NCBI RefSeq assembly: GCF_004570325.1
Contig: NZ_SPQO01000007.1
Span: 153,595-217,594, forward strand
Source of the DNA: Mycobacterium sp. PS03-16
GTDB lineage: Bacteria > Actinomycetota > Actinomycetes > Mycobacteriales > Mycobacteriaceae
DNA length: 64,000 bases
Reading direction: 5' to 3'
Under the pieces are notes generated by a model. That model saw nothing but the letters and a program-made list of their open reading frames with translations, made no database searches and had not been told where the DNA came from. Positions 35,389 through 43,247 of the stretch are shown here, one piece after another (positions within the stretch are counted from its first letter, which is position 1; each line of letters opens with the position of its first letter). The position numbers were made by a program, and so were the translations under genes.

Positions 35389-36593
35389 TCAGACGCCTGA
35401 CACGCGGAGAGTAAGAAATTCACAAGGTAGGTGGCCGCCGAAGAAACGAAATTGTCGGCGCTGGAGTAGTTGGGAAGTCCTGCAGCGTACGCTGCGCGAT
35501 AACGGGATGCTAGATAGGCCATATCTTCAAATGTTGCGTTCCCACTTCTTCCCCCCAACTCTTGCAGCCTTTGGGCACTTGCCCGCATCACGGGTACAGT
35601 GTCTTCAATCGTTTTGCGCTGCTCCGGAGACCATTGCGCGGCCGAGAGGTTTGAGTCGATCGCTTGCCACCCTACGACCTTCGACGAGAAAGCCTCAGCC
35701 TCGACTTCCCACGCAGCGCAAACTCCGATAGGAGACTCAAGGAAAATCTCGCGGTCAGCAGCTTCACTAGGAGGCCGTGCGACTTCGGTAGGCGTCGGAG
35801 ACGGCTCGACTAACGGGGCCAGCGCTTCCGCGGAATTAAAATCAATTGCGGAACAGATCATAGCCAGAGCCGAGGAAAGACTATCTACTACTACAGCGAG
35901 TTTTCCGTCGGTCGGTACGTAATCGGGGAGACGCGTTGTGAAGTCCTCGGCGTAGGCGATAAATTGTTCGTAGAGCTCGCGCATCACTCGATGCGGTGTC
36001 GCCTTCGTCAGGTTGACCGCTGCATCCGCAGCCGTCGCCATCGATTCGCCAACAACTTCGTACATCTGCCGCTGTTCGACATTCCAACCAGCCGCCGGCA
36101 CTGAATCGTCTCGTTCCGCCCAACCTGCCGCGGCTGCCGAATCGCTGTATGACCGGCTGATCCGTCCCCACGCATCACACGTCGGATCTTCCGTAATGAT
36201 GTTGACCGGCCCCGTGTCATCCGCGCTTGCGTACTCCGACGCCTGATCGTCGCCCGGCCCCGCCGGCGAATTGCCATCCGGATCCGGCCGCGTCACCAAG
36301 ACAGTGATGGTCACCGCCAGCGCGACGGCCAGCAACACCACCAGCCCGCCGAGGATCCACTTGCCCTTACCGCCCTTGCCCGGCGGCGGGCCGGACGGCG
36401 GACCACCCCACTGCGGTTGCTGCGGCGGCGGCCCCCACGGCGGCGGACCCCCGAACTGCCCACTGGCATCACCCGCCGGCGGCTGCCCACCCCACGACGG
36501 CTGCGCTCCCCACTGCGGCTGCCCACCATGCGGTGGCTGACCGCCATACGGAGGCTGTCCGCCGTACGGGTTGGGAGGGGGAGGCATCGTCAT
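35385..36593 (-). CDS. Pro/Gly-rich single-pass membrane protein with duplicated two-cysteine domain
   Basis: A 402-residue protein I do not recognise. Residues 1-75 are a disordered Pro/Gly/Gln-rich tail (PYGGQPPYGGQP units), 79-100 a membrane helix (WILGGLVVLLAVALAVTITV), and the rest should lie outside. The outside part contains two similar units, about 139-250 and 292-399. Each starts CxAW, has W.xEQR in its second helix, LPxY before its last helix, and ends with a second cysteine (Cys139/Cys247 and Cys292/Cys398), so each may be closed by a disulfide. A Pro/Thr linker (about 260-280) joins them. A ribosome site (AAAGG, 7 bases) supports ATG 36593. It is the middle gene of the EspC-like/EspK-like operon. 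Confidence 0.75.
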   Translation of the reverse strand: MTMPPPPNPYGGQPPYGGQPPHGGQPQWGAQPSWGGQPPAGDASGQFGGPPPWGPPPQQPQWGGPPSGPPPGKGGKGKWILGGLVVLLAVALAVTITVLVTRPDPDGNSPAGPGDDQASEYASADDTGPVNIITEDPTCDAWGRISRSYSDSAAAAGWAERDDSVPAAGWNVEQRQMYEVVGESMATAADAAVNLTKATPHRVMRELYEQFIAYAEDFTTRLPDYVPTDGKLAVVVDSLSSALAMICSAIDFNSAEALAPLVEPSPTPTEVARPPSEAADREIFLESPIGVCAAWEVEAEAFSSKVVGWQAIDSNLSAAQWSPEQRKTIEDTVPVMRASAQRLQELGGRSGNATFEDMAYLASRYRAAYAAGLPNYSSADNFVSSAATYLVNFLLSACQASE

Positions 36594-36624
36594 AAGCGCA
36601 CCTTTGCGTCAGGAACAGTCACTG

Positions 36625-37458
36625 TCACAACAGAATCGACGGGTCGGCCTCTGCGGGTCGCGTCGGCGCCGGCTTCGGCGGAACGGGCACAGCTTCGGGC
36701 GCCTGCTCCACCGGCGGTGTCTCCGGCGCGGCATGTCGCGGCACATACTCGGGTGCTCGCTCGCCGCCGCCATCCCCGGCCGCGGCGCCCTCCGGCGCCC
36801 GCTCCGGCTCCGGCCGTTCGGACCGCTCGTCAGGACGCTCGCGGTCCTCGAGCTCCTCGCGCCGATCCTTGTCGTCCTTGCCGCCCATCTCGCTCCGCTG
36901 ACCCGTCATCTGCCCGATCTGCTGCATTCCGCCCTGGAGACCCTGCATCATCTGCTGCGGAATCGACGCCGCCATCCCGGCGAGCTGCATCGGGATCTGC
37001 GCGGCCTGCTGCGCCATCTGGAGCGGCATGCCCAACATCTGACCCATCTGGCCCATGGCATCCGCACCACCCGCCGCCGGCGCCGCACCGCCGCCCGCCC
37101 CGGCAGCTCCCTCGGCACCGGACGCGCCACCGGAAACCCCGGCACCGGGCGCTCCCGCCCCGTCCAGCTCGTCGAGCGCCTTGCGGATCCGGTCGGCGAT
37201 CTCCTGATCGGTCTGCTCGTACATCCCGGCGGCCCTGATGATGTTCTCCGCCGTCGCCAGCGCTTCGGCCTTGGTCTTGGGCATGCCCTCGATCAGGGGC
37301 TGCTCGATCTCGTTGGTCCGCGCATTGAGTGCCAGCGACAACGCATCGGTGCCCGACGTCACCAGAGGCTGCAGCGGCTCGGGAATCGCCCGCGCGCCCT
37401 CGGCCAGACCATTGCCCCCGTTAGCCAGCTCGCCGGTGTTCACCCTCAGCTCGGTCAT
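36625..37458 (-). CDS. EspC-family type VII secretion protein with Pro/Glu-rich tail
   Basis: A 277-residue protein. Residues 1-98 match the EspC/DUF2580 helical hairpin (MTELRVNTGELANGGNGLAE...), ending with the type VII export motif Y80-x-x-x-D84 in MYEQTDQE. Next come a Gly/Ala stretch, a Met/Gln-rich helix (about 145-205, MGQMGQMLGMPLQMAQQ) and a charged Pro/Glu/Arg tail. EspC-like proteins usually pair with a partner for ESX-1 export. It heads the three-gene leftward operon (31-bp gap to the next gene). ATG 37458 gives a start at the conserved family N-terminus; upstream frame to 37566 looks non-coding. Confidence 0.8.
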   Translation of the reverse strand: MTELRVNTGELANGGNGLAEGARAIPEPLQPLVTSGTDALSLALNARTNEIEQPLIEGMPKTKAEALATAENIIRAAGMYEQTDQEIADRIRKALDELDGAGAPGAGVSGGASGAEGAAGAGGGAAPAAGGADAMGQMGQMLGMPLQMAQQAAQIPMQLAGMAASIPQQMMQGLQGGMQQIGQMTGQRSEMGGKDDKDRREELEDRERPDERSERPEPERAPEGAAAGDGGGERAPEYVPRHAAPETPPVEQAPEAVPVPPKPAPTRPAEADPSILL

Positions 37459-37646
37459 CGACGCCCCCCCATCACCAAGCGCGCGAAGCCTCATCTCCGG
37501 AACACCCAGCAAGTGTGCCGCAGACAAGATCGAACCCCCACCCGCTTCAAGACACGTATCGGCCAACCGTCAACGAATACTCCAGCAAATGCTACCTGAG
37601 CACGGTCCACCCACACTGCACCAAATGTGCAGCCGATCCGGAAGGG

Positions 37647-39005
37647 CTACATGCTGGCGATGAGCCGCTTGACCCGCTCGTCGACCGACCGGAACGGGTC
37701 CTTGCACAGCACCGTGCGCTGCGCCTGATCGTTGAGCTTGAGGTGCACCCAGTCGACCGTGAAGTCGCGCCCGGCCTCCTGGGCGGCGCTGATGAACTCC
37801 CCGCGCAGCTTGGCCCGGGTGGTCTGCGGCGGCGTGTTGACCGCGGCCTCGATCTCCTCGTCGGTGGTGATCCGCGCGGCGAGGCCCTTGCGCTGCAGCA
37901 GGTCGAACACCCCGCGGCCACGCTTGATGTCGTGGTACGCCAGGTCGAGCTGGCTGATCTTCGGGTCGGACAGCTCCATGTCGTAGCGGTCCTGGTAGCG
38001 CTGGAAGAGCTTGCGCTTGATCACCCAGTCGATCTCGGTGTCGACCTTCGCGAAGTCTTGCGATTCCACCGCGTCGAGCTGGCGGCCCCACAGGTCCACC
38101 ACCTGCTCGATCTGCGAGTTCGGCTCCCGCGTCTGCAGGTAGTCGACGGCGCGCGAGTAGTACTCGCGCTGGATGTCGAGCGCGCTGGCCTGCCGGCCGC
38201 CGGCCAGCCGCACCGGACGCCGCCCGGTCAGGTCGTGGCTGACCTCGCGGATCGCGCGGATCGGGTTGTCCAACGAGAAGTCGCGGAACGGCACCCCGGC
38301 CTCGATCATCTCCAGCACCAGCGACGCCGTGCCCACCTTGAGCATCGTGGTGGCCTCGCACATGTTGGAGTCGCCGACGATGACGTGCAGGCGGCGGTAC
38401 TTCTCGGCGTCGGCGTGCGGTTCGTCGCGGGTGTTGATGATCGGGCGCGATCGCGTGGTCGCCGAGGACACGCCCTCCCAGATGTGTTCGGCGCGTTGGC
38501 TCAGGCAGAACGTCGCCGCTTTTGGCGTCTGCAGCACCTTGCCCGCGCCGCAGATCAGCTGGCGGGTGACCAGGAACGGCAGCAGGACGTCGGAGATCCG
38601 GGAGAACTCCCCCGCCCGCACGATCAGGTAGTTCTCGTGGCAGCCGTACGAGTTGCCCGCCGAGTCGGTGTTGTTCTTGAACAGGTAGATGTCGCCGCCG
38701 ATGCCCTCGTCGGCGAGCCGCTGCTCGGCATCGATCAGCAGGTCTTCCAGGACCCGCTCACCGGCCCGGTCGTGGGTGACCAACTGGATCAGGTTGTCGC
38801 ATTCGGCGGTGGCGTACTCGGGGTGCGAACCGACGTCGAGATACAGCCGCGCGCCGTTGCGCAGGAAGACGTTCGAACTGCGGCCCCACGACACCACGCG
38901 CCGGAACAGATAGCGGGCAACCTCGTCCGGACTGAGCCGGCGATGACCATGGAACGTGCAGGTCACGCCGAATTCGGTCTCGATGCCCATGATTCGTCGC
39001 TGCAC
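37647..39005 (-). CDS. pafA: Pup-protein ligase PafA
   Basis: The enzyme that attaches prokaryotic ubiquitin-like protein (Pup) to lysines of substrates for proteasomal degradation. The 452-residue product is collinear with M. tuberculosis Rv2097c: the start [18 protein letters not shown], the ATP/Mg region [44 protein letters not shown] and C-terminal [12 protein letters not shown]. The carboxylate-amine ligase-like active site appears intact. GTG 39005 is used since it gives the exact known length; 39077 is an in-frame alternative. It no longer adjoins pafB. A terminator for the IclR gene sits about 70 bases upstream of this start. Confidence 0.96.
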   Translation of the reverse strand: MQRRIMGIETEFGVTCTFHGHRRLSPDEVARYLFRRVVSWGRSSNVFLRNGARLYLDVGSHPEYATAECDNLIQLVTHDRAGERVLEDLLIDAEQRLADEGIGGDIYLFKNNTDSAGNSYGCHENYLIVRAGEFSRISDVLLPFLVTRQLICGAGKVLQTPKAATFCLSQRAEHIWEGVSSATTRSRPIINTRDEPHADAEKYRRLHVIVGDSNMCEATTMLKVGTASLVLEMIEAGVPFRDFSLDNPIRAIREVSHDLTGRRPVRLAGGRQASALDIQREYYSRAVDYLQTREPNSQIEQVVDLWGRQLDAVESQDFAKVDTEIDWVIKRKLFQRYQDRYDMELSDPKISQLDLAYHDIKRGRGVFDLLQRKGLAARITTDEEIEAAVNTPPQTTRAKLRGEFISAAQEAGRDFTVDWVHLKLNDQAQRTVLCKDPFRSVDERVKRLIASM

Positions 39006-39072
39006 GTCATCGAGCTTACGGGTTCGTCGCGGCGTACGGCGCGCAACGGGTGCGCCGGGCGTTGCGCCCATT

Positions 39073-39094
39073 GACACCGCGACGGGGCGGTGTC
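39073..39094 (-). terminator. Stem-loop ending the choline operon
   Basis: A perfect 8-bp stem GACACCGC/GCGGTGTC (39073-39080 with 39087-39094) and a 6-base loop lie 3 bases after the stop of the IclR gene on the minus strand. It probably ends the eight-gene choline operon and separates it from pafA. Confidence 0.65.
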
Positions 39095-39097
39095 ACG

Positions 39098-39886
39098 TCA
39101 GGCCGTATCGGGCTCGATCCATCCCAGCCGGCGACTGATCGCGTCGGCGGCGGCCGTGACACGCTTGGCCACGTCGCCGAACTTCTCTTCGCCCATGCGG
39201 TACGACGGGCCCGACACGCTCAGCGCCGCCACCACCTGTGAGCCCGCATCGCGCACCGGCGCGGCGACCGCGTTGAGCCCGACTTCCAGCTCCTCGGTGA
39301 CGCTGGCCCAGCCGCGGTCCCGTACCGCCGCCAGTTCGGCCACCAGATCGTCGAGCGTGCCGATGGTGGCTGGGGTGAAGGACTGCAGCGGATCGCTCAG
39401 GCGGGTGCGCACCTCCGCGACGTCCAGGCCGGCCAGCAGCACTTTCCCGCTGGAAGTCGCGTGCGCCGGGCAGCTCTGGCCGACCCAGGTCCGCAGCGTG
39501 ATCTCCCCCGGTCCGATCGCCTCGACGATGTTGACGATGCGGTTTTCGTCGAGGATCGCCACGTTGGCCGTCTCGCCGAGGTCCTCGGCGAGGTCGTCGC
39601 AGACGTCCTGGCTCAGCCGGCCGAGGTCAAGGTGCCCGCTGCTGGCGCGCGCCAGCCGAGCGATCGCGAATCCGAGCCGGTATTTGCCGCGCCCCGACAC
39701 CTGTTCGACGTAGCCGCGGGACTCCAGCACCGCGATCAGCCGGGAGGCGGTCGATTTGTGCACGTCGAGCGCCGCGGCGATCTCCGTGACGCCGGCCTGC
39801 CCCGTCTGGGCCAGGATCTCCAGCACGACCAGTGCGCGGTCGACGGACTGCACCGCGGCGGCCGGCCTGTCATCTCCCTGTGGCAT
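39098..39886 (-). CDS. IclR-family transcriptional regulator
   Basis: A 262-residue regulator: N-terminal winged helix (VQSVDRALVVLEILAQ, VTEIAAALDVHKSTASRLIAVLESRGYVEQ) followed by the IclR effector domain (about 90-255), with CPAHATSSGKVLLAGL as the ligand-site signature. It is the last gene of the choline/betaine operon (10-bp gap after the DUF294 gene), so it probably controls this operon from within. A candidate operator lies 51051-51086. Activator or repressor action cannot be told. Confidence 0.88.
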   Translation of the reverse strand: MPQGDDRPAAAVQSVDRALVVLEILAQTGQAGVTEIAAALDVHKSTASRLIAVLESRGYVEQVSGRGKYRLGFAIARLARASSGHLDLGRLSQDVCDDLAEDLGETANVAILDENRIVNIVEAIGPGEITLRTWVGQSCPAHATSSGKVLLAGLDVAEVRTRLSDPLQSFTPATIGTLDDLVAELAAVRDRGWASVTEELEVGLNAVAAPVRDAGSQVVAALSVSGPSYRMGEEKFGDVAKRVTAAADAISRRLGWIEPDTA

Positions 39887-39896
39887 CGGCGTCAGC

Positions 39897-41717
39897 CTAA
39901 ACGGGTGGGATCCCGGATTGGCGCACCCGCCGCTGCACAGCCGCGATCTCGCGCAGGCCGTCGTTGAGCAGGCTGCGGTGCAGCGGTGAGAGCTCCGACA
40001 TCGTGATCACGTCGTTCGGGGTGTGGCCGGCGGTGAGTTGGTCGACCTGGTGGGTCATCCGCAGGCGCTGCAGCATGCGGAACACGTCGCACAGCGTGGT
40101 CGCGTCCTGCTCGCTGATCGCCCGCGCCTGCGCGGCCGCCGCCAGCCGGGCGGGCGTCGTCGCCGTCGTCAGCCCGGCGGCCAGCCCGCCCCAGCGGGCC
40201 AGGTTCACGATCGGCGATATCGCGTGGTTTTTGAGGTCGAAGGTACCGCCGCGGCGGGCCAGCACATCGCGCAGCGACCGGGTCCGCACCCGCCCGGACA
40301 GCGCGTCGAGAAGCTGCAGGCGCAGCGCGTCGGGATGCCGCTCACCGATGCGGCGGTAGGCGGCGGGCACGGTGTGCAGCGCGGCGTCGCCCCACACCAC
40401 CCGGCCGTCGATCAGCAGCGACGACAGGATGAGCCCGCGGTCGCGCAGCGGATCGTCCAGCCAACCCTGCGCCGCGGCCGACCAGTCGGCGGCCGACCGG
40501 GAGAACGCCGGCGTGCTGGCGACCGCCCCGTTGCGGTCCGACGGCAGCCCGCACCCGTCGAGGATGGCGTGCACACGCCGGGCGATGTCGCGCAGCACCG
40601 CTGCACCCGAGTCGCTTTCGTGATGCCAGCTCAGCGCGCTGTCGACGTCGGACGACGGCATCGCCTCGCGGCGCGCCACACTGCCCAGCGTGAGCCAGGC
40701 GAATTCGTCGGCCGGGGCGCTGCCGGATTCGGCCAGCGCCACCTCGAGGGCGCGGCGCACCAGGCTGTCGACGATGACCGACAGGATCGCGCTGGTGGCC
40801 GACGCCTTGGTGCCGTTCCCGAACAGTTCGGCGGCGATGCCCTGCACCCGCTGCCCGACGCGCTGCAGGGCGCGCGCGTCCGCGGCGGCGCCGATCGCGC
40901 GGCGCAGCGTGAAGCTCTGACGCGCCGACGCGGCCAGCAGGTCGGCGTCCTCGAGCACGCCGACGACGATGCCGCGCCCGGTCAGCACCGGCATGTGCCG
41001 CACCCCGCGCTCGAGCATCTCCATCAGCACGGTCTCGGCGGTCAGGTCGGCGGTGACGGTGCGGGCCGGGGCGCTCATCACCCGGCCGATCTCGATGTCG
41101 ACCGGCAGACCTTCGGCCACGACGCGGGCCCGCAGATCCCAGTCGGTGAAGATGCCCAGCGCCCCGTCAGGGCGGCGGATCAGCGCGTAGGACACCCGGC
41201 GTTCGGTCATCCGGACGACGGCGTCGCGCACCGTGGTCTGCGCGTCGACGATCAGGACGTCGCCGTGGACCAGCTCGCCGACGGGTTGACCGTCGGTGGT
41301 GGCCGCCAGCGTCGGCCGGTCGGCGGTGGTCGCCTGCCATGCTGACGACGCGAGGAACGCCAGTCCGGCGGGGCTGGCCAGCTGGGTGCGCACCAGCGCA
41401 GCCGGCAGCCGGAGCAGCGTGCTGGCGACCCCGGCGCGCGCCTCGAACGGCATCCCTCCGCCGATGAGCAGCGGCGTGTACCCGAAGATCCCGCCCGCGT
41501 TGACGGTGTCGATGACGGATCCGTCGGCGGACGCGTGCAGCGTCACCTGCCCGGTGACCACCATCCACACGTCATCCGGCACGCGGTGCGTGTAGTCCGC
41601 GACGACCGCACCGGGCCCGAACTCCTCGACCGTCGCCGCCTCCGCCAACCGGTCGAGGTCGTCGCCGGCCATCGACTGGAACGGCGTGTGCTCGGCCAGG
41701 AAGGCCCGGACGGCCAC
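39897..41717 (-). CDS. cNMP-binding/CBS/DUF294 nucleotidyltransferase-like signalling protein
   Basis: A 606-residue multi-domain protein. In order: a cyclic-nucleotide-binding beta-roll (about 15-115), two CBS motifs (about 150-265; MTERRVSYALIRRPDG and RGVRHMPVLTGRGIVVGVLEDADLL), a DUF294 nucleotidyltransferase fold with GS-type and Asp signature (LTLGSVARREAMPSSDVDSAL, about 345-365) and a C-terminal helical DUF294-C region. The layout resembles GlnD-like uridylyltransferases without the HD/ACT parts. It may sense nucleotides and modify a partner. It lies 6 bp after the GMC oxidoreductase gene and starts at a GTG. Confidence 0.85.
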   Translation of the reverse strand: MAVRAFLAEHTPFQSMAGDDLDRLAEAATVEEFGPGAVVADYTHRVPDDVWMVVTGQVTLHASADGSVIDTVNAGGIFGYTPLLIGGGMPFEARAGVASTLLRLPAALVRTQLASPAGLAFLASSAWQATTADRPTLAATTDGQPVGELVHGDVLIVDAQTTVRDAVVRMTERRVSYALIRRPDGALGIFTDWDLRARVVAEGLPVDIEIGRVMSAPARTVTADLTAETVLMEMLERGVRHMPVLTGRGIVVGVLEDADLLAASARQSFTLRRAIGAAADARALQRVGQRVQGIAAELFGNGTKASATSAILSVIVDSLVRRALEVALAESGSAPADEFAWLTLGSVARREAMPSSDVDSALSWHHESDSGAAVLRDIARRVHAILDGCGLPSDRNGAVASTPAFSRSAADWSAAAQGWLDDPLRDRGLILSSLLIDGRVVWGDAALHTVPAAYRRIGERHPDALRLQLLDALSGRVRTRSLRDVLARRGGTFDLKNHAISPIVNLARWGGLAAGLTTATTPARLAAAAQARAISEQDATTLCDVFRMLQRLRMTHQVDQLTAGHTPNDVITMSELSPLHRSLLNDGLREIAAVQRRVRQSGIPPV

Positions 41718-41723
41718 GCGTGA

Positions 41724-43247
41724 TCAGACTCCCCGGATCAGGTCGGCGCATTTCTCGGCCATCGTCATGACCGTGATGTTCGGGTTCACCGCAGGCAGTT
41801 TCGGCATCGCCGACGCGTCGACCACCCGCAGTCCCGTCACTCCCTTGACCCGGAGCTGCGGGTCGAGTACGGCCATCGGATCGTCGGCCGCGCCCATCCG
41901 CGCGGTGGCCGCCGGGTGGTAGACGGTGTTGTGGCACTGGTGGATGTAGTCGAGCAGTTCGTCGTCGGTGGTGGCGTCGGGGCCGGGGGCGAGTTCGCGT
42001 GCCACCCAGTCGGCCAGCGGCGCCTGCTCGGCGATCCGGCGGGCCAGCCGCACCCCGGCGAGCATGATCCGCTCGTCGTAGCCGTCGGGGTCGGTGAAGT
42101 AGCGGGGGTCGACGCGGGCGCGGTCGCGGAAGTCGCGGGTGCGCAACCGCACGGTGCCGCGGCTGTGGCCCTGGGTGACGTTGGGCGTGAGGCAGAATCC
42201 GTTGTCGGTGGTCGGGTAGCCGCGCCGTAGCGTGTTCATGTCGAAGGGAACGCTGCCGTAGTGCATCATCAGGTCGGGTTGTGCGGCACCGTCATCCAGG
42301 GTGGTGAACAGCCCGATCTCCCACCACTGGGTCGACGTCGAGACCATCGGCCGCGACGCCTCCCAGAACACCAGGCCTTCGACGTGGTCATCGAGGTTCG
42401 CGCCGACTCCCGGCGAGTCGACGCGCACCGCGATGCCCATCTCCCGTAGGTGCGCGGTCGGCCCGATCCCCGACAGCATCAACAGCTTCGGGGTGTCGAT
42501 CGCGCCCGCGCACACGATCACCTCGCGGCGGGCGGATACGGCGTCGTAGCCGGTGAGGTCGGGCCGCTGATAGCGCACCCCGGTGGCCTGCAACGCCTCG
42601 TCGAACAGGATCTCGGCGATCCAGCAGTCGGTGCGCACCTCGAGGTTTCGCCGGGTGCCCAGTATCGGGTGCAGGAACGCGTGCGACGTCGAGTTCCGCA
42701 GGCCGTCCTCGCCGGCGTTGATCTGGAACCAGCCCGCCCCGTTGCGGACCGTCTCGCCGCGGTTGAACGCGACGGTGGGGATGCCGACCGCCGCGGCCGC
42801 CTCGAGAACCGCAGTCCCGCAGGGATCTTCGGGCGGGACGTCGCGCAGGAGCACCGTTTTGGTCAACCGGTCGGTCAGCGGCAGGATCTCGGCGGCGCCC
42901 CAGCCGGCGGCGCCCATGGTGACCCACTCGTCGAGCGCCTCGGCCGGCGGATGGAACGCGATGCAGGAGTTGTGCGACGAACATCCGCCGAGGACACGGG
43001 CCCGCGCGTGCCGCATGAACGAGTTCCCGCGCTCCTGCGGTTCGATCGGGTAGTCCCAGTCGTATCCCGAGTCGAGCAGGTGCATCCACCGGTCGAGCAC
43101 CAGGATGTTGTCGTCGCCCACATCCGTAGGCCCGGCCTCGATGAGGCAGACGGTGACGCCGGGGTTCTCCGACAACCGGGCGGCGAGCACGCATCCGGCG
43201 GTCCCACCCCCGGCGATGACGTAATCGAACGTGCCCGTGTCAGCCAT
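41724..43247 (-). CDS. GMC-family oxidoreductase, probable choline dehydrogenase
   Basis: A 507-residue flavoenzyme. The FAD motif is DYVIAGGGTAGCVLAARLSE (about 8-27), with the GMC signatures ARVLGGCSSHNSCIAFH and CAGAIDTPKLLMLSGIGP, and the active-site His region NTVYHPAATARMG. Context makes choline oxidation to betaine aldehyde the likely reaction: the betaine aldehyde dehydrogenase is two genes upstream. Other alcohols remain possible. It overlaps the permease gene by 8 bp. Confidence 0.88.
   Translation of the reverse strand: MADTGTFDYVIAGGGTAGCVLAARLSENPGVTVCLIEAGPTDVGDDNILVLDRWMHLLDSGYDWDYPIEPQERGNSFMRHARARVLGGCSSHNSCIAFHPPAEALDEWVTMGAAGWGAAEILPLTDRLTKTVLLRDVPPEDPCGTAVLEAAAAVGIPTVAFNRGETVRNGAGWFQINAGEDGLRNSTSHAFLHPILGTRRNLEVRTDCWIAEILFDEALQATGVRYQRPDLTGYDAVSARREVIVCAGAIDTPKLLMLSGIGPTAHLREMGIAVRVDSPGVGANLDDHVEGLVFWEASRPMVSTSTQWWEIGLFTTLDDGAAQPDLMMHYGSVPFDMNTLRRGYPTTDNGFCLTPNVTQGHSRGTVRLRTRDFRDRARVDPRYFTDPDGYDERIMLAGVRLARRIAEQAPLADWVARELAPGPDATTDDELLDYIHQCHNTVYHPAATARMGAADDPMAVLDPQLRVKGVTGLRVVDASAMPKLPAVNPNITVMTMAEKCADLIRGV

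Larger units (their letters stand above)
29430..37646. mobile_element. 8.2-kb island of type VII secretion-associated genes between pafB and pafA
   Basis: Five genes in two convergent arms interrupt the pafA-pafB neighbourhood: a WXG-bearing protein plus lipoprotein read rightward, and EspC-like, membrane and EspK-like genes read leftward. Base composition is lower than around it: 31021-31080 has 33 G+C of 60 and 35461-35520 has 35, against 42 of 60 in 27841-27900. No integrase, transposase, tRNA or obvious flanking repeats are visible, so mode of arrival is unknown. The label mobile element is an inference from context and composition; precise ends are not defined. Confidence 0.6.

Noticed and set aside
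29430..37646. Prophage or integrative element
   Set aside because: No integrase, phage structural gene, tRNA target or matching flanking repeats could be seen; only ESX-associated genes are present.
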